From positions 17,650,461 through 17,714,460 of the forward strand of contig NC_083646.1 in NCBI RefSeq assembly GCF_963576545.1: a stretch of 64,000 nucleotides of DNA, in the 5' to 3' direction. Shown here piece after piece: positions 36,420 through 48,432 of this stretch. The notes under the pieces were generated by a model. It searched no databases and was not told the origin of the DNA. It saw only the letters and a list, made by a program, of their open reading frames with translations. A program made the translations under genes and the position numbers. The DNA is from Limanda limanda (taxonomy: Eukaryota; Chordata; Actinopteri; Pleuronectiformes; Pleuronectidae). The number at the start of each line of letters is the position of its first letter. Position 1 is the first letter of the stretch.

Positions 36420-37006
36420 CTGGAGTTTCAGGGGTAAACTTTGTTGCAGCAGAATCCAATACAATTCAAGTCATTGGTCCTTTTCCATATATAATAAAAC
36501 AACAAAAAAAACACAACATGCCTCCACACTGCTCGTGTGGTGTCATGCAAGTGGCCGCAAGCCCCGGAATTCATATTAGAATCGAAAACAGGGCATTTAC
36601 ACCATGTCTAAAGCCTAAATGTCCACAGGATGTGGTTAAGCTAGCGGCCATAGCCACACGATGGTGTGTCTGAGGTCCGTGAAGGCACCGTAGGAAGAAA
36701 TCCGAGGACATAAGCCCTAAAACACGGTGTAAATTATGCCGTTTCAAGTCAAATTTGAATGTCCGGGCTTGGGGACACTTGGATGGCGCCACAGGAGCAG
36801 TATTGAGGCATGTAATGTTTTTTCTGTTCTTTTATTACGTCTGAAGAAGGACTCACCATTGACTTCAATTGTATTGGATTCTGCTGCAACAAAGTTTACC
36901 CCTTAAACTCCAAAAGTATGTGGTGGACTCAAACACTTCACCCACCCCTCCATCGGCATAGTGGTGAGTAGATGATGAGGGTACTTTCTGTGAACTATCC
37001 CTTTAA
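36420..37006. mobile_element. family B MITE, left-truncated copy
   Basis: The right end GTGAACTATCCCTTTAA (to 37006) and the block CACTTCACCCACCC.TC.ATCGGCATAGTG match 8330-8500. The inner right arm (36850-36912: TTCAATTGTATTGGATTCTG, then GTTTACCCCTTAAACTCC) is mirrored by the inner left arm (36420-36480: GGAGTTTCAGGGGTAAAC, then CAGAATCCAATACAATT). So the element is a large fold-back, but the outer left arm with its AGGGATAG tip is missing: 36420 abuts unrelated sequence. No coding capacity. Confidence 0.78.
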
Positions 37007-37206
37007 GCGAGATGATAAGCGGACATAAGCAGGAAATCCCAACAACTGCAGAACTTTGTAAGCTGAGACTTTATCAAAGGAGCCTATATGATGTTACTTC
37101 ACCAACGTACAGGGACAAACAGCTGCTTTTGCCTCTTTCTTATGAGGCACATCATCGCAACCCCTGTCTGGTTGTTTGTTATTGTCAGCAACTTTTGACT
37201 CTGCTC

Positions 37207-37219
37207 TGCCCTCTAGTGA
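37207..37219 (-). promoter_or_regulatory. CTCF-like site
   Basis: Plus strand TGCCCTCTAGTGA, the reverse complement of TCACTAGAGGGCA, one base from the CTCF core CCACTAGRGGGCA. By-eye call. Confidence 0.38.
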
Positions 37220-37859
37220 ATCTACTGCTTAACCAGCTTTCCCACATGATGGCCGTATGCGGCCGCTGATACATCGTTTGAAATGGACGTATTTCTATTT
37301 GTACATAAAGGTAGCATGAATGAACCCTCAGTGAAGTCAAACTGTATCGACAAACAGATGAACACACGCGGACACTGAGTTTACAGACCCATCTCCCCAC
37401 TGAATCACAAACCCGTTGACATGACAATTATCTTCCTACTCCCTTGACATCTCTCATATGTCTTCAACTTAACTCCAGAGTGTGACCACATGCAAGTCAC
37501 AATCTGCCCTGTGCTGCTTTCAAATCCGAAAGGACGCAGCTGATATTTGATGTCTGTCTCTGCTGCACAGGCGATCCCGTTCTCCGGCAAATGTCTTTCA
37601 AGTGCCACACAGACTTCAAACAACATTTGGAGCTGACTTGGCTCATTGCACGCGGCACACTTATCATGAATCACTAAAGCAGACTCCTACAAACGCCTTC
37701 CAAAGTGGATATTTTACAAAACCTCCAGGGTCTGTGGACATATTAAGGTTTGGGGAAACAATGGTACATAGCTTACCTTGCACATGCCTGTTTTTTGCTT
37801 ATATAGTGGTTTCTCTAGGGTTTGTTAGCATGACTTGGACTGATTACAAGTTTGCAGCT
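37220..37859. other. non-coding stretch
   Basis: Unique sequence. No supported feature. Confidence 0.5.
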
Positions 37860-38090
37860 AAATTTTTGCATTACTTAATCAATTAGCATTAGCAGCACTC
37901 ACAGGCATCTGCCCCATTCAATACTACTTGGACCACAGCATTCTTCTCTGGTGCTTGACTGATCGCTAATGCAAACTCTATCTCCACTTGCTGGGTTCAA
38001 TACGCTGATGTGGCGCCACAGCAATCAAATTCTGCTCAATCAAATTATTAGCCTGATTAACAAAAGCTACAATATAATCAAGTTAAAAAA
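37860..38090. promoter_or_regulatory. candidate conserved non-coding element
   Basis: Repeat-free stretch with TTACTTAATCAATTAGCATT, GATCGCTAATGCAAAC, CAATCAAATTATTAGCCTG and TTAACAAAAGC. High homeodomain/POU/SOX word density. Confidence 0.37.
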
Positions 38091-41000
38091 AAACATAATA
38101 AACAGGACTTGATTATTCTAAACCACAGTTTTTCTTGTCTGTTGGTTCATATTCTCAAAATGCAGGGACGATTGAAGAGATAAACGGCTGTAATTTCATT
38201 GCAGTGAGGAAGAGCACATAAACAAGCAGTCCTCATTCTTACTTCATCACACTTCACTTCTGTTTCCCCCCCGCTCGTGAATTGTTTCCCTTATTTATCT
38301 GGGCTCTCCCCCTCTCAGCGTGTCGTTTGCATCTCCTTCTCTCCGTGTCAGTTACATCCTCTCATCACAGCTCCTGTTTATTTTCTCCTTCGATCCTCTC
38401 GTCTATTTCTAAGCTGGATCTTGTTATTTCCCCCCCCCCCTCACTTTGTTTTTTCCCAGCTTCTCATCTTTTTTATTTTCCTTCTGGTCGCTCTCTGTGA
38501 TTTCTTCCCTCAGCTGTTCTGGGTTTGCCTGAGAAATCTCTGTGATCTCTATGTGAGTTGTTTATAACTCCTAAATGTGCTACTTCCCTATCATGACTCA
38601 TTTTCTCCGAGTAACAGCGCAGAGAGGAGCGCACTCGTTTTCATGGTTCTCTGGCACACCTTTTTATTTCACCCTCGATTATTTTTATGGCAGTTCAGTT
38701 TTGTCAGATGTTGTATAGCGAGAAGTGATAGGTGAGATGGGAAAAGCTTTTCTCTGTATTTTTCCCGTGGTAATGGTTTTAAGCTGTGGTTACATATCTT
38801 TTACTTATTTTTCTCATCTTTTGATTTGTGCTGCCATTGTGAAAATGTTCCTGGATATCACATTCAAGGAAAAGAAACCTCTTTTTTTGTGATGAAGTAA
38901 ATTTAATACCTATATTATTGGGTGTAAGCTCCTGGTGTCATAACAACAGCTCTCATGCTCCAAAAAAAAAAGAGTGAAGCACAACCACAGCTCATTGCTT
39001 GGATAAAACTGTGGTAATATATTGATGCAATAACAAAAACTGTTTTGTGGTAACCTTCGGGTTGGTGTGTTGATGCTAATGTTGTTATTCCTGTGTATCG
39101 GTACATTTTAAACCTGCATCACTCAGTCACAACTTCAGGCAACAAGCTGATTCATAGCAGTGATTATTTCCATACACATTTTCTTGAGGTAGTAGCTTAG
39201 TTCTGCTAAAATGAATAAAGGAGTAAAGCATTACAACACATTGGAACAATGCATTTGAAGCCCCGTATTTGCACTGGCGAATATTAAAAGGATTTTTCAA
39301 ATTTGGTTTTCCTTCAGAAGTGCTGCTCGGTGGCTGCGCCCATCGCTCAGCTCGTACAAGAGAAACATCTTCACTGTGTAGAAACGAACCATACTTCAGT
39401 CTAACACTATAGCCTTGTATCTGAAAAGAGAAGACAGAACAGACAGCTGAAAGAATGGCCTCTGTATTCTGCCTTTGACGCTTATGATGCCTGCGACTTT
39501 TTAACCCCAGATTTCATTGGACGAGGGGGGCCCCCCCCTGCGTCCGTCTCCTCTTCCTCATTTGCTCTCTCCTACGTCTGTCACACATACACACGACGGA
39601 GCCCCCCCCCCCCCCTTCCCACTTCTCGTTCTCTGTCTCATTACCTCTCCATACCTCTCGCACAATATCGTTCCCTTTCTTCCTCAGTTGCCTGCGGTAA
39701 TTTTCAGTTGGTGAATGTGCTGGCTCTGTAGCGTGTGTGTGTGTGTGCCTACGCCGTGTGTGTGTGTTTGGAGCAGGGATGGCAAAGAAAGCAAAGATCC
39801 TGTAAGGAGGACGAAACAGGAGTAGAGTTGAACGAGAGAAAGCAGCGATGGAGAATTGTACAGCTAGATGTTGATTCTGCCCCACTGACCCTCTACCCTC
39901 CTGGTTCTTACTTATTTCCTTCCTGTCTCTTTTCTTTTGAACTCTGTATTAGCCTCATAGCAGTGATTCTGTCATGCTCCATTTAGCCCTGTTGCCTAAC
40001 GACCCCTTAAGTCCACATAATTTGCAGCAAAAGAATGCACGCTGAGTTTGGCCAATATATAACTTTTTTGAATCCTCTCTCTTTGTTTCTGTGGTTCTCT
40101 GTAAACATTCCATCTCTCTGTACCTCAGCTGTCTAGTATGACCGCCTCCTTCTCCTCTAGCATGTAATTCAAGAGGGAACAGTGAAAAAAAAAATACCCC
40201 GGTAGTGTGACCCACCGTTGAACTTTTGCTAGCTTTGACAGATCGCTGCAACACAGGCCTTTCATTTCATCTGCGAAAAAAGGGTCTCTCTCTCCCTACC
40301 CCCGCCTTTTTTTATTTTTTTTTATGTGTCGTGTCTTTCACCGCAAATGGACGGCAGTAAAAAGATCAAGTCCAGCGCCATTAACGTGTTTGATATGTGA
40401 GCTTTGTGCGTGTTTGTCCACCTCGGTCCCCCATTGATGTATATGATGATTGTGTGTGTCTGCATGAGGCCCATTTATGAGATAAGAGCAGCTACGGCGG
40501 AGATAAGGGGGTGCGCAGAGAGGCTTTGTTTTGGTCAGACGTGGCGAGAGGTGTCACAGACTGTTATAATGATTCATTTGGTCACACTTTAAACACCTCT
40601 TACTGTGAAAGTGCACCCTGAAACAGCCCATGAGATCCCTGAAAGTGTTTGTATTCCTACACTTGCAACTGAAAGCAATCATCCATAGCATTAAAAAAAG
40701 GAGAACCAAGGGGAATATGATCATGTAAGAAAGTCGCTCAAGCAACTTAATCTTCATTGAATTAGTAATCTACAAGTTGTTTTTTCTTTAATCAAAAGTA
40801 AAGAAACGATAGTTTTGTTTGTATTTTTGTTTCCTGACATTTTCAGATGACCCTCAGTCCCTAATAGACACAGATATGGCAGATTTACCACAAGACCATT
40901 TGGATGTAGGACCTTGTTTCCACTGTTCATCGCTTTTATGTAATGACATTCAGAGATGATCTGATAGTAAAACCAGGATCGGAAATGCCCCTGATAGACA

Positions 41001-41939
41001 CAAATCTTTGTACAGATACCAATATCTCATCTTTAAAGTATATTAGTTTCACTCAGACAAAATATTACCAACTCCAATCTTCCTTTCCCGCAAATCACAT
41101 CTTGCACTGCACTGCGGCTGGAAAGAACAGTTTCTAGAGTAGTGTGATAATAAATGGTATTTATTTTCTGTATGTATTGGTTTTTCAAAGGGTTTTACCT
41201 GAACAAGGCCATACGACAATGTTAGAAATCATTACTTCAATGCAGAGTAGGTATCAAACAGCTGTTGTATAGTGTTAGCTGATATTTAGGCAGATATTTA
41301 AAGTCCAGGTATCAGAACATCTCTAGTGATATCACTATCCTGTATCCCTGTGCATTCAAAATGTCATGTTCTGCCATGAATTTGTTCTTAAAGTAAACTT
41401 ATTTTCATCTCCGCATAAAAAAAAAGATTTAATAGCAGCTATACCCCAGAGCTATACGAGAACTTAACACTCTCAAACACTCACACACAACAACAATAAT
41501 AACTTTTTTTACACACAAACATTGCTTGTATTCTATTGCTCCTTACAGTATATGTAGGTATATAATTGTATTACATTCATTTATTTACGTATAAACTCTT
41601 GCTCTTTAATTAGTACAGTTTCTAGTTTTTTATCATTATTATGTGGATTGTGACTAAGTCTTGAGTTAAGTTTACTTTGGGAAAATGTGTGTGAATACAC
41701 ATTTATTTAATTCAGGGAACAGAAGATTTCTTATTATTAATGGTTCTTTTATCTAGAAATGCACTTTTGAATTATGCACTGTTGTTTCAGGGTTGATTAA
41801 GGAGCTGCAAAATGAAATGAAATAAAACTACAACCGGCCTGAAACCACACTCAAATCTACCAGTTGTCCACCTAAAGTACTTTCTTCATATACAGCCCTG
41901 AATGACCTGGTTTTCAAAGATGTTTTTAATCATAATTAT
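38091..41939. other. non-coding stretch with pyrimidine tracts and homopolymers
   Basis: Pyrimidine-rich at 38215-38560 (C10 run near 38431), a self-complementary G6C8 run at 39525-39538, a C14 run at 39602-39615 and short TG runs at 39735-39768. The Ser/Leu/Phe-rich frames are compositional. 40560-41930 is AT-rich and featureless. Confidence 0.45.
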
Positions 41940-42260
41940 TATCACTATAAAATACAGTACAGGGGCATAGTGAAGCATTTCCATTATTTGTAATGGTGAG
42001 TTCCATTATAAATCCTTGTCAGGACAGTATGAACATAATGGTCCTTTTGTTGTGGACAAAATGAAAGGTTATGGGGATGGAGAGGGAAAATAAAGGTTAT
42101 AAATTAAATTGAGTATTTCCTGCATGAGGACATTTAGGAGATTGAGATTGTAATCATTAAGGTTGTGGCTGACAAAGAGTAAAATGGGCATGGGGGTCTA
42201 TTGTCTACCCTAAATGAAAAAGTAAGGACTTGACATTGCAAAGGTTAGAGTTATGGTAAG
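41940..42260. repeat. degenerate GGTTA-rich dispersed repeat
   Basis: Contains GTCAGGACAGTATG, TAATGGTCCTTTTGTTGTGG, AAAGGTTATGGGG, AAGGTTGTGG, AAGTAAGGACTTG and GGTTAGAGTTATGG, the same vocabulary as 44510-45100 and, on the other strand, 24108-24345. Strongly decayed. Confidence 0.4.
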
Positions 42261-42754
42261 AGTGAAGCAAGGAAAGAAAGGAGGGGTGTGGATAGAGATA
42301 GATGGATGGGAGGAACGAAGGTGGAGGGGGAGGAGATGATGGAGAAATGGAGAAGGAAATAAGGGAGGAAGTCGAGGGAGGGGGGAGTAAGGGAGAGCTG
42401 GAGGTTGTGGAGCTGACAGTGAGAAAGAGCTGGTCAGGTTGCTCTGAGAGGTCTCAGGGAGGTCAGTCATCTGATACAGTGAACTGACCTGTCCACAGGG
42501 TCTCTCTCTATCTCTCTATGCAAAGTAGGCCCTCAAGATGAAGCGTTGGCAAGACACCTCACTCCTCCACCTCCCCTAAAATTCTCCCTCCCACCCTGTC
42601 CTCTCCTGCTCTCTCCAGTCATCCTTCCTTCACCCCCGCCTAACCTCTTACTGACTCCCTCCCACGGTTCCTATTTTCCACACAGTGTTGCACTGAGCAA
42701 ACTACACACTGCAAAGAATACATCGAGGAACGTTTTCCATGATGTTTCTGGCTT
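42261..42754. other. purine-rich then pyrimidine-rich stretch
   Basis: 42260-42430 is purine-rich (GGAGGGGGAGGAG type) and 42555-42665 pyrimidine-rich. Open frames here are compositional. Confidence 0.5.
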
Positions 42755-43520
42755 GTCTGCCTGTACATCTGTCCGTCTGTCCCATTTTTGTGAACACGAT
42801 ATCTCAACAACGCCTTGAAGGAATTTCTTCATATTAAGTTCAAACATTCAGTTGGACTCAAGGATTAACAGATTAGATTTTCAAATGTCAAGATCGTCGT
42901 GACTTCACAAAGAACATTGTTTGCTTTGTGATCACAATATCTCCAGAAACGCTTTGAAAGAATTTCTTCAAATTTGGTACAAACATTCACTAGAACTTGC
43001 TGATTTGATTATGGTGGTCAAAGGTCACTGTTCCCTCACTGAGCACATTCTTTGCCTTGTGAACAGGATATGTCAAGAACACCTTGAGGGAATTTCTTTA
43101 ACTCTAGTACAAACGTTGACTTGTATTTCCCGATGAATTGATTAGAATTTGGTGTCAAAGGTCAACATCTATGTGACCGTTACACAATATGTGTTTGATC
43201 TTGTTAACGCAACATCTCAAGAACTCTTTGCTCAAATTTATTAAAATATAAATAAGCTACAAGGGTTTTTTTGGACTCAAAGATATAATATTTGGTGGTC
43301 AAATGTCAAAGTCACGATGACCTTATAAAACCTTTTAAGCCTCGTGAATGTGTTAACTTTAAGAATAACTTGAGAGGAATACCTTGAGGAACTTAGGTGA
43401 TATCTCAAGTATGCCTTCAGGGGATTTCTTCAAAAGTTGACCAGGTGTCACTTGGACTCATAGATGAATTGATTAGATTTCAGTGGTCAATGGTCATAGG
43501 TCTTGTGGACCTCAAATAGT
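42755..43520 (+). repeat. degenerate minisatellite, period about 140 bp
   Basis: A phrase of the type GTGAACACGATATCTCAA.AACGCC.TGA.GGAATTTCTTCAAA, then ACAAACATTCACT.GGACT, GATGAATTGATTAGATTT, GTGGTCAAAGGTCA and GTGACCTCA, recurs with its ATATCTCAA anchor near 42796, 42935, 43065, 43213 and 43400, with another weak unit near 43350. Units are 60-80% alike and spaced 130-145 bp. From memory, this type of repeat occurs in other fish genomes. Some units carry a DR1-like TGGTCAAAGGTCA (for example 43015-43027). Confidence 0.85.
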
Positions 43521-44509
43521 CTGGAAACATATAGATATATGTAGACTGAAACTGCAATGGATTGCAAAGGCATAAAACCACAGGGCAGTAGGTCTACTTT
43601 TTTTACATTTGTTATTATAATTTGAAAAATAGGGTCTTCTGTTAACCACTCAATTTAGTTCTGTGGACACAGTATGTTGTCCGTCTGTGTTGTCTGTCTT
43701 CACTTTAGGGTGACTCTCAGGGTTTTATCCCTGTCACCAAACTGTCTTGTAATGTTAGGAGTTGGGTTACTGGTTTTTATGTGGTAATAACACATGATGG
43801 ATGAAATGCTCCAGTGACATCTGACAGAATTGTGTTTGGCGTGTTTTGTTTGAGATGGTTCATTTTATGCCAAAATACATTTCAAAATAGCTGACTGAGG
43901 TTTTTCGAAATGTGCACAAGAGTTTTATTGAAAGTGCTGCCTGGTGTGCAAGTTTTTTTTTCAGACTTTAGGATATTTAGCTTTCCGCTTCGGTTGTGTG
44001 TAGGGGAAATCTAGCAAGTTCCGATAATTTATGTTTATGGTTGTTTGAAGTTTGCCGGCTGGATTTCTCTGGTCTCCATGTCATTGATTACAGGTGTTTC
44101 ACATTTGAAGAGGGCTGTTAGAGAAGAAACAGGGTGTACTTAAAGGAACGGGAGGAAATGAGAAGAACAGAAAGTGGAAGAAGAAGACAAGAGACTAGAA
44201 TAGGGGAATAGGGGGAACAGGGGTCATGGAAGGGAAAAGAGGAATGAAGAATCAGAACAATAGAGAAAGAAGACGGTGATGAACAATACTGTACATGAAC
44301 TGCAGAATTTTCTTCCAGTCACAAAAGAGTTTTTCCATGTACTTGTTGGGAGATTTATTGAGGAGAAGAGGACGAAGACTAAAAATACAGTGGGCAGGAA
44401 ATGAATGTTAGATGCAACAGATGGATATAATAATCCTATGGTAGAGTACACAGTGATCACATCTGTTAAACTTTGAGGTTTCATGACACTATTTGTGTAT
44501 GTGTGTGCG
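43521..44509. other. non-coding stretch
   Basis: Unique sequence with a purine-rich part at 44145-44260. The 116-codon minus-strand frame (44224-44574) has no domain. Confidence 0.48.
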
Positions 44510-45100
44510 TTTGTTACCTCTTTACGACCTTTTCCAGCATAAACACTGAGTTCGTCAGGACCAGTTGACCTCACAGGGAGTCCTGGTTTAGGTTAGTGAG
44601 TTAGTGGTAAGATGTGAATTGTGGGTAGGTTAAGGTTAGGGCATCAATTGGTAATGGTTAAGGTTTTGGTTAGGCTGTTCAAAATGAATGCAAGTAAAAG
44701 CAAAAACTTAAGGATAACTGTGTAAACCTTCCTCTCAATTATTTGGGGTCATTTTCAGTAAGGGTTAGTGTGTGTGTGTGTGTGTGCGTGTGCATGCATT
44801 ATGTGTGTGTATGTGGTCTATTATTACTTTTGTAAGGCCCTAAATCTTTGTAGTCACATAATGAGGGCTTCTCTTCCTTGTGGAGACAAATATCAAGTTC
44901 CCACTATGAAAATAAAAAGTTTTTAAGGTAAAGACAGGTTATAAAGTTGGTTTTAGGTTAAGGTTAGTGTAAGGGTTATGGTTGGCAAGTAGTAATTATG
45001 ATTAAGGTTATAACAGTGTAAGTCTCTAGGAAATAAATGTAAGTCAACATTATGCCCTCTCATGGAGACACGACTGTGTGTGTGTGTGTGTGTGTGTGTT
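44510..45100 (-). mobile_element. CA-linked composite dispersed repeat, decayed
   Basis: Two GGTTAGG/AAGGTTA-rich blocks (44585-44680 and 44925-45015), each near a GT array (44768-44790 and 45075-45099). They carry CAGGACCAGTTGACCTCA and AATGAGGGCTTCTC words that recall the GAGGACC motifs of 24108-24345 on the opposite strand. Probably two overlapping or nested copies. Confidence 0.5.
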
Positions 45101-46656
45101 AACGTTGCACATTTGACATGCACTGAACCCTTAACCTCTCGCTGTGCAAATCCTTGGCTGAAGATCTGCGTTGCTTGGCAGGACACTCAGGAAACAGCAA
45201 GTGTTTGTGTATGCGTGATTGCCTGTGTGTGCGTGTGTGTGTGTCTTCCTGTGTGTGTTTGTGTAATTGCTAGGTGGGAGAGGTGAATGTGTGTGGTTGG
45301 TTGAGTTGAGTTTTTTTTGCCTTTTAAAAAATTGAAAACTCTCGCAACAGAGCGAGGCCACGATAAAATATTGATATATAAAATACTAAAAGATCAACAT
45401 GTGAGCTATTCACTAACTTGTTTCTTGTTTTGAATCTTTCACTCAAAGCATAGAGACGGCTTCAGAGACGTGATGCTTCTGTGGACTATTGTTTTTTGAT
45501 CCTAATACAAACTGATGCAATCCCTGCTCTACATGTGCATCACTTCTGTTCCCCTCATCCTGGCCCTGTCAGTGCTCTTCAAGTGGAAAATCATTTCATT
45601 CCATGAGTGGGCTCATTTCGTGGTCCACTCCCATAGTTTGTGTCTGTTTATCTTCAAAGTTGCAAAGTAGATCCAAAGAAATGCCTCCCTGATTACAGGT
45701 TTTTGAGAAGGTAATCTGTTATCTGTAGATTACATTCCAAAATGTACCCCCCCCCCCCCATGCCTGTTCACACTACAAATGCTTTTATAGAGCCTCAGGG
45801 ATTGTACAGTATGAGTCTTTCATCTATAAGGCTTTCAGCTGCGTTAGCACTGCCAATAAGACATGCTGTTTAAGACTTGGCAGCTTGTCTGCAGCCTCCA
45901 CACTAAATGGTTTGCAGCTGACTTTTTTTTTTGTACGCACAGTGGCTTTTAAAGTTTTCTAAATGATTTTTGTTGCAGCCAAAAATGAATTAGTGGTGAA
46001 AGGTCCCTGACCTGTAATCCTACAGTGTGTGTCAGTCACCCTGCTCTCTGTCTACGACTTCAGACGTTGGGCTGGAATCACCCTGCATGATACTGTGGGT
46101 GGATTTTTTTTATAAAGTAATTAATGTAGCCATTTTTAGCCTCAAATGTCACCTTTGAAAACTGATACAGCCTTTTAAAGTTTTAGCAGGAGTCTTGGGC
46201 CAGGAGCCAAAAGCAAGAGAATCTGGTCTGGTTGAGAGATCAAACATAATAAAGTAGTCATATGGATGTCTCTTACTTTCAAAAACTGAGCTGTAACTTT
46301 TTTAACACTTGTGAGTTTAATGAGAGATAAATAAAAATAAATACTTGCAGATTTTTCAAATTATTGTTCAGGAGAATGATTAGTGTGTAACAGCCTGTGC
46401 TTGTTTTTACCGGTAGTTGTAGAACCTGCTATGGGAGACATTCCTTTCTACCTGACATACAGTAGCTCAGCCACACGCACGCACACGCATGCACACACAC
46501 ACACACATACACGAGCACGCAAGCACATGCACCTTGAGTTTTAACAAGATTGGCCTGCTGCGCTTGTTCCCTGTAAAATCGACTACTAATATATATCAGG
46601 AAGGGAAGTTATAATAAAGATAATCGAGGTCAGTGTGTATGTGGGTGTGTGCGCTT

Positions 46657-46659
<3 letters not shown>
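45101..46659. other. non-coding stretch
   Basis: Short GT runs (45213-45245), a C13 run at 45747-45759 and CA-like sequence at 46475-46525. 45550-45720 is repeat-free and mildly conserved-looking (AAATCATTTCATTCCATGAG). No supported gene. Confidence 0.45.
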
Positions 46660-46712
<53 letters not shown>

Positions 46713-46823
46713 TGTGTAGGGGAGGGCTGCAGTTTAATTATTTACAGCTGAACCCCCCTCTCTCAGTCTACCCTATAATCCAGAGTTAGGTTATAAACAC
46801 AGTTAAAGTTTCCATCTCTCTCC

Positions 46824-46866
<43 letters not shown>

Positions 46867-46935
46867 CCTCTCTCTCTCTCTCTCTCGCTCTGTCTCTCGT
46901 CCTGGGTGGCCACACAGAGTGCGCTTATGCGTGTC

Positions 46936-46975
<40 letters not shown>
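46660..46975. repeat. (GA)n ... (CT)n ... (GT)n microsatellite cluster
   Basis: (GA)n at 46660-46710, interrupted (CT)n at 46814-46890 and (GT)n at 46940-46975. The first two are reverse complements of one another, about 100 bp apart. Confidence 0.96.
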
Positions 46976-48123
46976 GGTTTTTTGTTTGTCTGTTTCCGTG
47001 GATGACTGTCTGTGCGAGTGTGCAGTTTCGCGGCTACGCTGGGAACCCTCGCCACCATGATTGTGTTCGTTTTTAGCTCAGGGTGGCCGCACGTTTCGAA
47101 CTAAACAGAAACAAATGACATCACTGAATGATACTTGGAGAAATGTCAAAGCCTGCCCTCGCTGGCTCGTCCCTCGGCGGTGCCAAGTAGTTTAGGTGTG
47201 TTTGGCAGATGCAGTGCTGATGCAGCAGTTTTAGCTCAGCCCCTTTGATAGAAGACAGACACGTTAGTGGAAATTGCAGGGAGAATAAAATCTATAAGTC
47301 TAATGGAACTGCATACAAGGAAAGGATGCAAAGGAAAACACATTAGCGGGTGATGGATCCGTGATCTTTATGTCACATCTTTATCAAAGCCTTTGAATAA
47401 AGGAGAAAGTTGGTCAAACCCTAAAATCATCAGAGCCGCATTGATCAGCAATCTATTCAACTTTCAAGTCTCATGTTTAAACACATTGTAGAAGTCAAAA
47501 TATGGCTTTCATTTGATCCCTGTGTGGACATGTTATGATTTTTAATGAGGTCAGAGGTCAATCTTAGTTACAGAATAACACCACAGCAGCAGGGGCAGGA
47601 AGAGGATGGCACCATATAACCCTTCGTTGCCTTCTGCTGTTCAACATTATCTCTGCATGGCTAATAAACAATTGGGATTGAGTTTTGACTTTGCTCTCCT
47701 GCTGTGACCACAAGTATGGTGTTATTTATGCAAGCCTATGATTAAAACCACTCGCCATAATTGAGATGCTGCAACCTTGCCCCATTTCCAGGAATAACAA
47801 GGCCACAGACATGGGATTTGGGCAAAGTTACAGAGTTAAAAAAACGAATCTTTTCCAGATCTTTTAGCTTGCATCCTTTTGTTTAAAGCACTAAGGTGAT
47901 GTGATAGTAGCCATGTGTCCCAATTCACAAAGACCAACTCCTCTGTGGGTCGTTTAGACCGGGTCGGCCAAAGAGGGCGTTCTTTGCAGGCCGACTAGAC
48001 AGGGAAGGCTGAACCAAAATTTAACAATCTTGTCTACAGATATTATTCCATGATCTACAGAGATTTTACCCTGATCTACAAACATTTTCCTGTTAGCTAT
48101 ACAGTTGAGTTGAAGTGTGATAC
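46976..48123. other. non-coding stretch with conserved-looking island
   Basis: Unique sequence. 47560-47830 is repeat-free with TGGCTAATAAACAATTGGG (a SOX/FOX-like ACAAT word), GTTATTTATGCAAGCC and CCATAATTGAG, and may be regulatory. No gene. Confidence 0.42.
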
Positions 48124-48127
48124 TTAA

Positions 48128-48428
48128 AGGTGACATATTATGAAGATTCCACTTTTGTAGTGCTTCTACACGTTAATTTGGGTATCTAGCATGTCTACCG
48201 TCCCAAAAACTCTGGAAAAAAACAACTCCCGCGATTTATTGTGGTTCCTCTATGTCAGAAACGATACGCTAGATGTCGTTGAATGGAATTACGAGCAGAA
48301 TTGACGCCAAAGTCTCGCTACGGTTAGCTTGCGAGCTAATGCTAGCCGGGGAGCTGGCCGGCCCACAGGTCAATCTGAATCCCAATGAACCATATCAACT
48401 GTGGTAAAATGGGCATAATATGTCACCT
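48128..48428. mobile_element. 301-bp MITE (family D) with 15-bp inverted ends
   Basis: The ends AGGTGACATATTATG and CATAATATGTCACCT are perfect inverted repeats, flanked by TTAA on both sides (48124-48127 and 48429-48432). The interior has no coding frame. The same flank type as the 8052 element points to a TTAA-targeting source, although the palindromic flank leaves the boundary open. A possible broken relative starts at 23077. Confidence 0.88.
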
Positions 48429-48432
48429 TTAA

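Noticed and set aside
39186..39210. TGAGGTAGTAG, identical to the first 11 bases of let-7
   Set aside because: No complementary arm within 100 bases on either side, and the match stops after the seed region.
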